In this document: positions 37,116 through 46,025 of the stretch, piece after piece | How the letters are laid out: every line of letters starts with the position of its first letter | Position numbering within the stretch: the first letter of the stretch is position 1 | From: Spartobacteria bacterium | GTDB taxonomy: Bacteria; Verrucomicrobiota; Verrucomicrobiia; Chthoniobacterales; UBA10450 | Assembly: GCA_003134765.1 (NCBI GenBank) | Contig: PLCM01000041.1 | Location: 124,001-188,000, forward strand | Direction: 5' to 3' | DNA: 64,000 nt | The notes under the pieces: generated by a model | Database searches by the model: none | What the model was told of the DNA's origin: nothing | Seen by the model: only the letters and a program-made list of their open reading frames with translations | Program-made: the position numbers and the translations under genes

Positions 37116-38167
37116 GCGCTCGCTTTCTCTTTCGAAGGCGGCCCGCCCCCGGGCCGGTTCGCTTCGCCGGAGTTTTCCCCTTGGGCACGAGGGCGTGCCG
37201 GCTCCATTGCGTAGGTATAATCGTAAAGCTTTTCGAGCGGCGGTTCCGGGCTTTCCTCGGCAAACTTCACGCTCGCGAGCGCAATCTCTTTCGCCTCTTT
37301 GTCGAGTCGATCGAACTGTTCGTTCGTGAGTTTCTCTTCGCGGGCGAGCTGAGCACGCAGGCGCGTGATCGGGTCGTCGAGCCGATATTTTTCGAGCTGC
37401 TCTTTCGTGCGATAACTCGCGGGATCAGACATGGAATGACCGCGATACCGATAAGTCCGGATCTCGGCGAAGGCCGGATGCGGATCCCCGCGAATCGAGC
37501 CGACGATCCCCGACAGTTTGTCGCGCACTTCGCGAAAGTTCATGCCGTCGATGACGGTGCCAGGAATATCGTACCCCTCCGCGCGATCGACGATTTCTTT
37601 CAATGAAGTGGAGCGCTCGACGCTCGTTCCCATCGCGAACAGATTGTTCTCGCAAATGAAAACAACCGGCAGCTTGTAGAGCGCGGCGAGGTTCAGGGCT
37701 TCGTGGAACGATCCCTGGTTGATCGCGCCGTCGCCGAAAAAGCAAAGCGTCACGCGATCTTCCGCCCGATACTTTGACGCGAACGCCATTCCAACCGCCA
37801 GCGGCACGTGCGCCGCCACGATGGCGTGCCCGCCATACATGTGGTGCTCGCGATCGAAATAATGCATCGAGCCACCCAGCCCCCGCGAACAGCCGGTCGC
37901 TTTGCCGAAAAGCTCCGCCATGCAGGCATTCGCGCTCGTCCCGCGAGCGAGCGCATGCGCGTGGTCGCGATAGGCCGTGATCAGATAGTCATCGGGCCGC
38001 ACCGCCGCCACCGTTCCGCAGACGACGGCCTCCTGGCCAATGTAAAGATGGCAAAAGCCGCCGATCTTTTGGGCCTGATACTGCTGACTCGCGCGCTCCT
38101 CGAAACGCCGGATCAACAGCATCAGCGAGAGCATTTCGACCTCGTCGCGTTGCTCCGGCTGCGACAT
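37112..38167 (-). CDS. pdhA: Pyruvate dehydrogenase E1 component, alpha subunit
   Basis: A 351-residue thiamine-diphosphate-binding subunit. The ThDP/Mg motif is FFGDGAINQGSFHEALNLAA, closing with ICENNLFAMGT. GGFCHLYIGQEAVVCG and GGSMHYFDREHHMYGGHAIV are also family-typical; the SYRTKEQLEKYRLDDPI region carries the phosphorylation-loop-like segment. A Pro/Gly-rich charged tail (GENSGEANRPGGGPPSKEK) extends the usual C-terminus. It is first in the E1alpha-E1beta-E2 operon. The upstream DUF6580 membrane gene stops 7 bases before its start, so a common transcript is possible. Confidence 0.96.
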   Translation of the reverse strand: MSQPEQRDEVEMLSLMLLIRRFEERASQQYQAQKIGGFCHLYIGQEAVVCGTVAAVRPDDYLITAYRDHAHALARGTSANACMAELFGKATGCSRGLGGSMHYFDREHHMYGGHAIVAAHVPLAVGMAFASKYRAEDRVTLCFFGDGAINQGSFHEALNLAALYKLPVVFICENNLFAMGTSVERSTSLKEIVDRAEGYDIPGTVIDGMNFREVRDKLSGIVGSIRGDPHPAFAEIRTYRYRGHSMSDPASYRTKEQLEKYRLDDPITRLRAQLAREEKLTNEQFDRLDKEAKEIALASVKFAEESPEPPLEKLYDYTYAMEPARPRAQGENSGEANRPGGGPPSKEKASA

Positions 38168-38174
38168 GGCCGGA

Positions 38175-38762
38175 TTAAATGGGGCGCGGCAAGGCGGAGG
38201 TCGCGCGGGCAGGCGCCGGCGTGCGACCCCATTTCAGGCAAAGAATGAAGAGCCCGGTGAAGAGAAGATCGCTCAGGACCGAGTTACGGAAAAACATCCA
38301 GCTTGGCGTGGAACTGTATTGCGGCAAACCGACGGTGAGCGCCTGGACGAGGCCGGCGAAATTCTTGGCGTACCCGGGATCGCTCAACCACGCGAACGCG
38401 TTTGTGATGACGTAAAACAGGACCGAGCCGGCGAGCGAGGCGGGCAACAGCGTTTTCCATGAGGGGCGATTTGCAACCGCGAGGCCGATGAAGCCCACGA
38501 CGATCAAAGCGAGGTAACGGCCGCCGATGAGTGGATCGAGCATTGGGGCGCTGTAGTGAATGTTCAGGACGATGTCGGAAATGAAGAGCGCGATGAGCGG
38601 GATGGTGAACTTGTAACGCGCCGGGAAATAGGCCGCGCCGCAAAGTGCAATCGCCGCGAGCGGGGCGAAATTCGACAGCCAGGTGGAGCCTGAAGTGATG
38701 GCGAGACCAGTTACAATCCGATAAGCGACGGCCGCGACGATGAGAAGAAGAGCGGGAATCAT
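38175..38762 (-). CDS. DUF6580-type integral membrane protein
   Basis: A 195-residue protein with about six membrane helices. The segment LSNFAPLAAIALCGAAYFPARY, then PLIALFISDIVLN, resembles the NF.P..AIALFGGAYF and SD motifs of the DUF6580/ECF-transporter S-component-like family. Such proteins are suspected vitamin or cobalamin-precursor uptake components, but this is not shown. It starts the minus-strand group just ahead of the pyruvate dehydrogenase genes and 37 bases after rpsT; no energising ATPase gene is near. Confidence 0.7.
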   Translation of the reverse strand: MIPALLLIVAAVAYRIVTGLAITSGSTWLSNFAPLAAIALCGAAYFPARYKFTIPLIALFISDIVLNIHYSAPMLDPLIGGRYLALIVVGFIGLAVANRPSWKTLLPASLAGSVLFYVITNAFAWLSDPGYAKNFAGLVQALTVGLPQYSSTPSWMFFRNSVLSDLLFTGLFILCLKWGRTPAPARATSALPRPI

Positions 38763-38799
38763 CGGCTAAATTCTAACCCTCCTAAACTGCAGCGCAAGC

Positions 38800-39060
38800 C
38801 TACGCCGCGGCCGCGGCGCCACCTAACGACTTGTTCAAACGCGCTTTCCGCCGTTTCGCGGCGTTCTTGTGGATGATGCCGCGCTTGGCCGCCTTGTCGA
38901 TCGCCGAAATCATCGCGCGGACGTCCTTCGGTTCCGGTTTGGAGCCGGCGGCGGAAACCCCCTTTTGCATTCCGCGCAGGCGGGTGAGGACGCTGCGATT
39001 GCGAAGGGCGCGCGTGGTGGTCTGCCGGGCCCGTTTGGAAGCGGATCGTGTGTTAGCCAT
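38800..39060 (-). CDS. rpsT: 30S ribosomal protein S20
   Basis: An 86-residue basic three-helix protein that binds 16S rRNA near helices 9, 11 and 44. The N-terminus MANTRSASKRARQTTTRALRN and the RGIIHKNAAKRRKARLNKSL segment are diagnostic. It starts with an ATG preceded by no strong Shine-Dalgarno. A TTGACA box lies on the minus strand at 39105-39110, a possible -35, but the matching -10 is weak. It is commonly transcribed alone; here the DUF6580 gene follows by 37 bases. Confidence 0.96.
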   Translation of the reverse strand: MANTRSASKRARQTTTRALRNRSVLTRLRGMQKGVSAAGSKPEPKDVRAMISAIDKAAKRGIIHKNAAKRRKARLNKSLGGAAAAA

Positions 39061-39150
39061 GGTGAAATTTGTGAGGCGTGGAGGCTCGCGGACAGCTCAC
39101 GCCCTGTCAAGGCGGGTTCGGCGCCCCGGAAAAGCGGTGACGCGAAAAAA

Positions 39151-39870
39151 TTACGCGCTCCGGCCGAAGTGCGGCTGCTCCTTCAAATTCTTGCGGACCG
39201 TGCGGGACGGTTTCTCCACAGGTTTTGCCGCGGGCGCTTCCGGCTCGTTTGCCACGGTTTCCGGCTCGACTTTCGGTTCGGGCCTCGGCGTGTCCACAGT
39301 GAAGACCGCGCCGCGGGGAGCGTCCGGAATCTTCGGAAGCCGGTCATTGACGATCTCCACGACTGTCCCGACCGGGAGCTGGGCGTAAAGCGCCGCGACG
39401 TCACACGATTTCATCCGAATACAACCGTAGCTCGCGGGCCGGCCAATCGTCCGCTCCTCCGGCGTTCCGTGAATGTAAATGCAGCGGCTGAACGCGTGTG
39501 CGTTCGTGGCCTGGAGACCGCGCAACCAGATGATCCGGGTGATGACAGGATCGCGTCCGGGAGCATTCGGTTTGAGAATCTCACCGGTAAAACGTCGATT
39601 GCGAAAGACCGCCCCCACCGGTGCGTGATCGCCGATCTTTTCCGCGACCTGGAGAAACCCGAGGGGTGTGGTCATTCGTCCCCAGTTGTCACCGACGCCA
39701 AACTTCGAAGTCGAAACCGGATAGGTCGCGAGTCGCGTGCCATTGCCCATCAGCATGAGCTTTTGGTCTTTGACGCTGATGATGACGCGGCTGGGGCCGT
39801 CGGCGCGGAGACCAGGAGCAAGCGCGATGAGCGCTACCAGCGCTACCAGCACCAGCGAGCCGCGAAACAT
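39151..39870 (-). CDS. L,D-transpeptidase (YkuD family)
   Basis: A 239-residue exported enzyme. The signal peptide is MFRGSLVLVALVALIALAPG. The YkuD domain (about residues 27-175) has the catalytic pair His134 in IYIHGTPEER and Cys150 in RPASYGCIRM. These proteins form 3-3 peptidoglycan cross-links or attach proteins to peptidoglycan. The C-terminal 60 residues are Pro/Glu/Lys-rich (RPEPKVEPETVANEPEAP) and probably span the periplasm. It sits between rpsT and a processive GT2, both on the minus strand, which fits an envelope theme. Confidence 0.92.
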   Translation of the reverse strand: MFRGSLVLVALVALIALAPGLRADGPSRVIISVKDQKLMLMGNGTRLATYPVSTSKFGVGDNWGRMTTPLGFLQVAEKIGDHAPVGAVFRNRRFTGEILKPNAPGRDPVITRIIWLRGLQATNAHAFSRCIYIHGTPEERTIGRPASYGCIRMKSCDVAALYAQLPVGTVVEIVNDRLPKIPDAPRGAVFTVDTPRPEPKVEPETVANEPEAPAAKPVEKPSRTVRKNLKEQPHFGRSA

Positions 39871-39901
39871 GTCGACGTTCTTACTAGAATTTCGCCTCTT
39901 G

Positions 39902-41407
39902 TCACGCGGGAATTGTCGCCGCCGCGCGCTCGCCGCCGAAGTTCACCCGCGGCATCCATTGGCTAAAAGAGGAAAGTGAAACGTAAAGAAATCCGATTTG
40001 GAACATGGCCAGGAACGGCACGGAAATAAACTGTCCGTGCTGGATCGCAAACCAGACGAAGTAAGTGAAATAAAGCGCGAACGCCATTTCGGCGAGAGGC
40101 AGCAGCGATTTGAGCGGCATGTATTTGCAGGAGCGCCACGGCTGCGCTTTGTGCTCGATCCCGTACTTGGGGGTGCGCGCGAAATCCGATTTGTGATTGA
40201 AGACCGCCTCCAGAACGGCGCGGGCATTATTGATGGAGAGACCGACGCCGAGGGCAAGGAGCGCGGGCAGGAGCAGGATTTCCTTCATCCAGGTGCGGGG
40301 ATTAAGTTCGCGCTGGGCGCAGATATAAAAGACCGCGACCGAAACAGAAGCGGTCAGGAAGATCGGCACGTCGAGGAGCAAGGTGCGGGTCCAGCCGACC
40401 TGGGGTCCACCGGCCGACGGATGGAGAAGCACGCAGAGGCAGGCGAGAAGGAGGTAGGCAAAATTCGAAGTGAGGTGGGCCGTCGCTTCGATCTTGATCA
40501 TGAGGGGCAAATGGCTGCGCCAGATTGTGGGCAACAGTTTCTTGCAAGTCTGGACCGAGCCCTTGGTCCAGCGATGTTGCTGCGATTTGAACCCGTTCAT
40601 ATCAACGGGCAACTCGGCCGGCGTGATCACGTCCGGGAGGAAAATGAATTTCCAGCCCGCGAGCTGCGCGCGATAACTCAGGTCGAGATCTTCCGTGAGC
40701 GTGTCGTGCTGCCAGCCGCCAGCCTCATCGATGCACGATCGGCGCCAGAGACCCGCGGTTCCATTAAAATTAAAGAAACGTCCGCTCCGGCTGCGCGCGG
40801 TTTGTTCCAGAAGAAGATGGCCATCGAGGAACATCGCCTGCACCCGGGTGAGAAGCGAGTAGCCGCGATTCAAATGGCCCCAGCGCGTTTGGATCATCCC
40901 AACCTTCGGGTCGGTGAAGAAATGAATCGTCTTCTTCAACAGATCCGGTTGCGGAACAAAATCGGCGTCGAGAATGCAAACGAAGTCGCTTTCGACCGAG
41001 TCTAATCCCGTCTCCAACGCCCCTGCTTTGAATCCCGTCCGATCGGTGCGGTGGATCAGCTCGACATTAAACCCGCGGCTCTGCAATTCCGCCACGCACG
41101 AAGCCGTCAGTTGCCGAGTATCGTCCGTTGAATCGTCAAGCACCTGGATTTGAAGAAGGTCCTTGGGATAATCGATCTCGCTCACCGAACGGAGGAGACG
41201 CTCCACGACATACACTTCGTTGAAGATCGGCAGCTGCATCGTCACTTTCGGTAACTGGTCGAAATGACCCACCGGGACTACCCCGCGCTTCCGGTGCTTC
41301 AAAAAAAGGTAGATAATGACGTAACGATGAATTCCGTAAGCGGAAAGGCCGATCAGCACACTCAGGTAGCAGATGGTCCAAATGATCGAGGCGATGCTTC
41401 CTTGCAT
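39902..41407 (-). CDS. Processive GT2 glycosyltransferase (cellulose-synthase-like)
   Basis: A 501-residue membrane glycosyltransferase. An N-terminal helix (residues 8-35) precedes the catalytic domain, which has LDDSTDD (90-96), ILDADFVP with the DxD at 147-149, the catalytic TEDLDLSYRAQLAGW near 240 and the QQHRW motif near 278. Four or five C-terminal helices form a membrane channel. This D-D-D-QxxRW pattern belongs to processive enzymes such as cellulose and hyaluronan synthases and glucomannan synthase-like (CslA) proteins. The polymer made is unknown. It has no BcsB/BcsC-like partner here, so a glucomannan-like or single-sugar product is possible. It is the first gene of the minus-strand block. 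Confidence 0.88.
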   Translation of the reverse strand: MQGSIASIIWTICYLSVLIGLSAYGIHRYVIIYLFLKHRKRGVVPVGHFDQLPKVTMQLPIFNEVYVVERLLRSVSEIDYPKDLLQIQVLDDSTDDTRQLTASCVAELQSRGFNVELIHRTDRTGFKAGALETGLDSVESDFVCILDADFVPQPDLLKKTIHFFTDPKVGMIQTRWGHLNRGYSLLTRVQAMFLDGHLLLEQTARSRSGRFFNFNGTAGLWRRSCIDEAGGWQHDTLTEDLDLSYRAQLAGWKFIFLPDVITPAELPVDMNGFKSQQHRWTKGSVQTCKKLLPTIWRSHLPLMIKIEATAHLTSNFAYLLLACLCVLLHPSAGGPQVGWTRTLLLDVPIFLTASVSVAVFYICAQRELNPRTWMKEILLLPALLALGVGLSINNARAVLEAVFNHKSDFARTPKYGIEHKAQPWRSCKYMPLKSLLPLAEMAFALYFTYFVWFAIQHGQFISVPFLAMFQIGFLYVSLSSFSQWMPRVNFGGERAAATIPA

Positions 41408-41612
41408 AACGGATTAGAGAGTCTGCCCCGAAGGTTTGCCCGGAGCAGGGCGACATGATGCCGCTTCCGTCGCGTCCGTCAAATCAAAAATCCGGGGTTT
41501 GCCCGTGGAAAGCGGAGACATTTTCGGGGGACAAAGGGGCGGCTGGGTCGAGCTTGGGTCGCCACCGCTCGGCATGCAAGCGGGAGACGGTCACGCCTCG
41601 ATTCAGATAAGA

Positions 41613-42434
41613 ATGAAAGACATTTCCAGCGTGGGCCGCCCTCTAGTTATGTTTGCGGTGCTGGCGATGTTTCTCGGCGGAGGTCCTCTTTCCGGGCAGG
41701 AACCGATGGAAAACCCGGCCGAGCATGAGCGTGAAGAGCTGGGGGTTAATCCCTACACGGCGCCTTCCGTCGCCGAAATTTTTCAGCAGCTCGACGACCT
41801 CAAACCCCTGCCGTTCGAACAACTCAGGCGCGACTTTCCCCAGGCCGCGCACGCCAGCCGCGAACAAATGGGCCTGGTTTTCGGCGGGCTCGTCGCGGAC
41901 GGTTTCCTGATTGTCGAATCGCAAAAAAACAATCTCGTGGAAGACCTCGGCCGGGTTTTGCTGCGGCAGGCGCGCAGTCTCGGCGTGGGCGACCGCGTCA
42001 TGCGCCACAGCGCGAGCCTTACCGAGCTGGGAAAGAAGGGCGACTGGCCGGCGGTACGGCGCGAATTGATCTCGACGCAACAGGATGTCGAGCAGGCGAT
42101 GACCGAGCTCCGCGACCAAAAAATGGCGCACCTGATCAGCCTGGGCGGCTGGCTGCGCGGCCTGGAGATCTGCGCCGGTGCGGTCGAGAGCAATTACACC
42201 ATCGATCGCGCGGCGGTCCTCTGGCAGCGCGATTTGATCAATTATTTCGGGGAGGAAATAAAGACATTGCCGCCGGCCGTAGCCCACAAGCCGCTCTTTG
42301 AAAAAGTTCGCGCCGGGGTCGGCGCGATCCGCAACTTGCTGAACCGTGCGCCGGAAAAATTGAGCCTCGAAGACGTGAAAACACTGCATGCCCAGGCGAA
42401 GGAATTGAATCTGGCGATCGCTGCCGCCGATTAG
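41613..42434 (+). CDS. Exported protein of unknown function
   Basis: A 273-residue protein. It has a signal peptide (residues 1-28, PLVMFAVLAMFLGGGPLSGQ). The mature part is largely helical: AEIFQQLDDLKPLPFEQLRRD, ELISTQQDVEQAMTELRDQKM and LLNRAPEKLSLEDVKTLHAQAKELN. No known domain was recognised. The ATG at 41613 gives the signal sequence; an upstream TTG would give an unlikely extension. It starts 205 bases from the divergent GT2 and 62 bases before the hybrid histidine kinase on the same strand, so it could be a periplasmic partner of that sensor. This is inference only. Confidence 0.65.
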   Translation: MKDISSVGRPLVMFAVLAMFLGGGPLSGQEPMENPAEHEREELGVNPYTAPSVAEIFQQLDDLKPLPFEQLRRDFPQAAHASREQMGLVFGGLVADGFLIVESQKNNLVEDLGRVLLRQARSLGVGDRVMRHSASLTELGKKGDWPAVRRELISTQQDVEQAMTELRDQKMAHLISLGGWLRGLEICAGAVESNYTIDRAAVLWQRDLINYFGEEIKTLPPAVAHKPLFEKVRAGVGAIRNLLNRAPEKLSLEDVKTLHAQAKELNLAIAAAD

Positions 42435-42496
42435 GGCTGGGCAAACGTATTTCCGGCCTTGCCGCGACCAGAGAGAGAGCCGAGTTTTTCCCCGCG

Positions 42497-45025
42497 ATGT
42501 CCTGGATCCAGTCGATTCCATTCCTCGCCCACCTCAAGCGGCGGGACCGCGACCGGCTTGCGCGCTACAACATTGTCATCGCAATCCTGCTGGCGGGCTG
42601 GTTTCCCTCCATCCTGATGCTGGTGGTTTCCTACACCATCCTCACCAACACGCTCGAAAACAAAATCCTGCACGATCGCCAGACCTTCGTGCAATTGATC
42701 GCCCATCTGGTGGGCGACGACCTCAGCCACACGGGCGGCGTCATCGAATATTACCAGACGCAGCCGGATGTTTCCAAGATTTTGACCGGGCCGGGAGCGG
42801 CGAGCGGCGCCCAGCAATGGCTGGCCCAGACCTTTTATTCGCATCCGCGAATTGATGGCATGTTCATCACTGGGATCGATGGCCAGCTGATCGCCTCCAT
42901 CCCGGCCATCGCTCCATCCGCGGCCCAGGACTTTTCCGGTTCGCTCTGGCGCGAAGGCGCCATGGGGTCTCCGGACGTGTTTGTGTCGCCCGTCCATCCG
43001 CGTTTGCCGGACGGCCGCATGGCCACCGCAATCGTCGGCGCCGTCCGAACGCCGGAGGGCAACGTCGCCGGATATCTCGGCGTCTGGGTTCTGGTGGAAC
43101 GAATGGGAAAACGACTGTCTTCGATCGATTTCGCGGACCAGTCCATTTGTCAGATCGTCGATCAAACCGGCGCGCCGCTTTTTTCGAGTAACTTCGCGCC
43201 AAACCCAGGACCTGCTCCACCCCAACTCGCGAAGATCATCGACGAAATCCGCACGCTGAAGACCGGCGCCATCGAGCGCAATGGAAACCTGTATTCATTC
43301 ACTCCCGTCGACAACACCGGCTGGATTACCTACGTCGAGCAACCGAAGGCGGTCGCCTACAAACCGGTCCGGGATTTGTTGGACAAGATCACCATTCCGG
43401 CCCTCTGGCTTATCGTCGTCACGGCCGTGGCGGCATGGCTCGCCGGGAGAGTCGCGCGTCGTCAGGCGGAAGCGTCGCGGCGGATCGAGCGCGAAGTTAT
43501 TTTCAACGAGAAGATCCTGGCTAACATGCCAAGCGGCATCGCCCTGGTCGACCCGGAGTCACGTCATTTCCTGCAGGCGAACCAGGCCTTTATCGATATG
43601 GCCAAACGGTTCGGCGGGCTGCCGGAAGGCCGGGACATTTACGAAGCAATTTACGATGAAGTGAAGATCGCGCCGGGCGAAGCGATCGAGCGGGTCCTGG
43701 CGTTCGGCGCGCCGTATCAAATCATCGAGCATGCGTTCGTCGATCGCGATGGAATGACGCGCTTCGTGAACGTGAATCTCCTCCGGCTCCAAACTTCCGA
43801 GGAAACGATCCAAGGCGTCCTCTACCTGGTCGAAGACAAGACACGCGACATGACGTTGCGCCAGGAACTCATCGGCGCGAACGCCGCCAAGGACCAGTTC
43901 CTCGCCCTCCTTTCCCACGAGCTGCGTAATCCTCTCTCGCCGGTCATCGCCATGGTCGGCGAGCTCGAGGCGAGCGCCGGGGATTCGCCGGAAGTCCGCC
44001 GCGCCCTCGAGGTCATTCGCCGCAACGTCGAACTGGAAGCGCGCCTCATCGACGATCTTCTGGACGTGACGCGAATTTCAAAAGGCAAACTCCAACTCAG
44101 CCTGGAAACAGCGAGCGTTCACGAAATCCTGCAACGCTCCTACGAGATTTGCCGCGAGGAAATCGCCGCGAAGGATCTGAGGATCGAATTCCGCCTGCGC
44201 GCCGAGGAGGCCTTCGTCGAAGGCGACCCCGCGCGGTTGCAGCAGGTCTTTTGGAATCTCATCAAGAACAGCGTGAAATTTACCCCGGCCGAGGGACGGA
44301 TCGTCATCGAGACCCTGAACCCGACACCGGACAAAATTGAGATCCGCACAACCGACACCGGCATCGGGATTGAAGGCGACCAAATGGAGAGCATCTTCAA
44401 CGCATTCGAGCAGGGCCAAAGCTCCATCACCCGGCGCTTCGGCGGGCTCGGCCTCGGTCTTGCGATCTCCAAGGCAATGGTCAACGCGCATGGCGGAGTC
44501 ATCAAAGCCGAAAGCCGTGGAAAAAATCGCGGCGCTACTTTCGTCGTCACCCTCTCGACCGTCGCCACGCCGGTGGCTGTCGCCGCTCTTCCGGAGGCAA
44601 GCGGACCAAAGCAGGCGGCCTTGAAGGCCGCGCAGGTCAAGGGCTCGGGTCCGCGTGTATTGGTGGTGGACGATCACGTCGACACCTGCACGGGAATGAA
44701 GATGATGCTCGAACGGCGCGGTTACCGGGTGACGTTGGCGCACACCGCGGATCAAGCTGCGGAAAAGGCGGCCCGGCAGGAGTTCGATCTCGTGATCAGC
44801 GACATTGGCCTGCCCGACAGGTCCGGTTATGAGTTGATGCAAGAGCTAAGCGCAACCAGGGGATTGCGTGGAATCGCGCTGAGCGGTTTTGGGATGGAGA
44901 ACGACGTGAGCCGGGCCCGAGCTGCCGGTTTCTCAGAACATCTGACGAAGCCGATCAATTTCGATCGACTCGACGAGGCAATCCAAATGCTGCTGGCTGA
45001 ACCGGCGGCGGCGCTACCGTCCTGA
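42497..45025 (+). CDS. Hybrid sensor histidine kinase with C-terminal receiver
   Basis: An 842-residue membrane sensor. A transmembrane segment (residues 25-50) leads into a periplasmic dCache-like domain (about 55-285), then a second helix (IPALWLIVVTAVAAWLAG). A PAS-like domain (about 335-455) follows. HisKA has the phosphoacceptor His474 in LLSHELRNPLSPV. The ATPase domain contains NLIKNSVKFTP (N box), DTGIGI (G1) and RRFGGLGLGLAISK (G2). A receiver domain at about 715-835 has Asp769 in ISDIGLPDRSG. All key residues are present. The output partner is not in the window. The exported helical protein just upstream might bind its sensor domain. Confidence 0.93.
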   Translation: MSWIQSIPFLAHLKRRDRDRLARYNIVIAILLAGWFPSILMLVVSYTILTNTLENKILHDRQTFVQLIAHLVGDDLSHTGGVIEYYQTQPDVSKILTGPGAASGAQQWLAQTFYSHPRIDGMFITGIDGQLIASIPAIAPSAAQDFSGSLWREGAMGSPDVFVSPVHPRLPDGRMATAIVGAVRTPEGNVAGYLGVWVLVERMGKRLSSIDFADQSICQIVDQTGAPLFSSNFAPNPGPAPPQLAKIIDEIRTLKTGAIERNGNLYSFTPVDNTGWITYVEQPKAVAYKPVRDLLDKITIPALWLIVVTAVAAWLAGRVARRQAEASRRIEREVIFNEKILANMPSGIALVDPESRHFLQANQAFIDMAKRFGGLPEGRDIYEAIYDEVKIAPGEAIERVLAFGAPYQIIEHAFVDRDGMTRFVNVNLLRLQTSEETIQGVLYLVEDKTRDMTLRQELIGANAAKDQFLALLSHELRNPLSPVIAMVGELEASAGDSPEVRRALEVIRRNVELEARLIDDLLDVTRISKGKLQLSLETASVHEILQRSYEICREEIAAKDLRIEFRLRAEEAFVEGDPARLQQVFWNLIKNSVKFTPAEGRIVIETLNPTPDKIEIRTTDTGIGIEGDQMESIFNAFEQGQSSITRRFGGLGLGLAISKAMVNAHGGVIKAESRGKNRGATFVVTLSTVATPVAVAALPEASGPKQAALKAAQVKGSGPRVLVVDDHVDTCTGMKMMLERRGYRVTLAHTADQAAEKAARQEFDLVISDIGLPDRSGYELMQELSATRGLRGIALSGFGMENDVSRARAAGFSEHLTKPINFDRLDEAIQMLLAEPAAALPS

Positions 45026-45125
45026 TGGCGAAGACGGCCCTCGAGGCGTCCCAGACAATCAGGGAACCGACGAAGCCCGTGCCTCCAGCGAGGCGGGCAT
45101 CAGCAGGGCCGAGGTCGATTCTATC

Positions 45126-45482
45126 TTAAGGCGAGGCGGGCGCAGTGGTCTGCTCAGCCGCTTTCCGCTCGGACGCTTCCTTCAATTCGCGCGAAAGTTT
45201 CTCCACGCGCTGGCGCATAATTTTGCCAGCCTTGAATTTGACGGTGGCCCGGGGCGGAATCACGAAGCTGCTGCCTGGTTCGTTGGGATTACGGCCTACG
45301 CGCGGTTTGGTCAGGCGCGTCTGGAACACCCCAAAATTACGCAGTTCCACTGCGACATTGTTCGCCAGGCTATTCGTAATGTGGTCGAGCGTGCGCTGCA
45401 CGACCTCAAAAACGTCGTGCTGCACCATCCCCGTCTGGTTGCTGATGGCCACAACGATGTCCCTCTTGGTGAGCTTTGGCAT
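45126..45482 (-). CDS. HU/IHF-family DNA-binding protein
   Basis: A 118-residue histone-like protein. The N-terminal helices (KLTKRDIVVAISNQTGMVQHDVFEVVQRTL) and the beta-arm region VELRNFGVFQTRLTKPRVGRNPNEPG are diagnostic of the HU/IHF family; the GRNP motif is the DNA-contacting arm. A C-terminal helical extension (KIMRQRVEKLSRELKEASERKAAEQ) goes beyond the usual 90 residues. The ATG at 45482 is used. A perfect palindrome lies 42-62 bases upstream of the start and might be an operator. Confidence 0.92.
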   Translation of the reverse strand: MPKLTKRDIVVAISNQTGMVQHDVFEVVQRTLDHITNSLANNVAVELRNFGVFQTRLTKPRVGRNPNEPGSSFVIPPRATVKFKAGKIMRQRVEKLSRELKEASERKAAEQTTAPASP

Positions 45483-45523
45483 ACACAAAGTAATCGGCTC
45501 CCGGCACTAAGCCGGTGGGACGG

Positions 45524-45544
45524 AATTGCAATTAATTTGCAATT
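45524..45544. promoter_or_regulatory. Operator-like palindrome upstream of the HU gene
   Basis: AATTGCAA-TTAAT-TTGCAATT, a perfect 8-bp inverted repeat with a 5-base spacer, in the 111-base gap between two minus-strand genes. It is AT-rich in a GC-rich genome and sits where the HU promoter should be. A regulatory role is inferred only. Confidence 0.4.
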
Positions 45545-45593
45545 AGCGCCAGTGCCTGGGGCGATCTGGTGCGTTTTTCGCGCTCGAACGGCT

Positions 45594-46025
45594 CTAAGCC
45601 GTCGCCGGACGACTGAAAAGACGTCCAATGTAATAGGTTACCGTACTCTGCTCGGCGAGCGATTTGCGGCGCGATTTCAATTGCCCCTGGACCACGCCGA
45701 GCTTGGTGAAGACGCCGTTCCACTCGCCTTCCAGGCGACGGACCTCCTCGTTTGAAAGCTCGCGCACGCCGCGGACCGACACTCCCCGCTGGAGGACATT
45801 CATGGCGCGACCGGACAATTCGGCCAGAACTCCCAGGGCCCCGAAAACGTGCTCGGTTTCCTGCAGCAGATTGGCGCGGATTTCGGTGAATTGCCGCTCC
45901 TGTTCCGCGGAAATGATCGGACGCGCCTTGTCCAGACCGTAGGTGATCAGGTCGTGGAGTTTCTTCCAGTTATCCAACTGCAGGGTCAGCAACCGCAATT
46001 GGGTTTCGAGGACTTTGTCTCTCAT
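45594..46025 (-). CDS. Helical protein of unknown function, partner of the DUF4388 gene
   Basis: A 143-residue, mostly helical protein (KVLETQLRLLTLQLDNWKKLH, NVLQRGVSVRGVRELSNEEVRRLEGEWNGV given in outline). Heptad-like spacing suggests a coiled coil in the first 60 residues. No known domain was recognised. Its start overlaps the stop of the DUF4388 gene by 4 bases (ATGA), so the two are translationally coupled and probably work together. It has no signal peptide or membrane helix. Confidence 0.65.
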   Translation of the reverse strand: MRDKVLETQLRLLTLQLDNWKKLHDLITYGLDKARPIISAEQERQFTEIRANLLQETEHVFGALGVLAELSGRAMNVLQRGVSVRGVRELSNEEVRRLEGEWNGVFTKLGVVQGQLKSRRKSLAEQSTVTYYIGRLFSRPATA

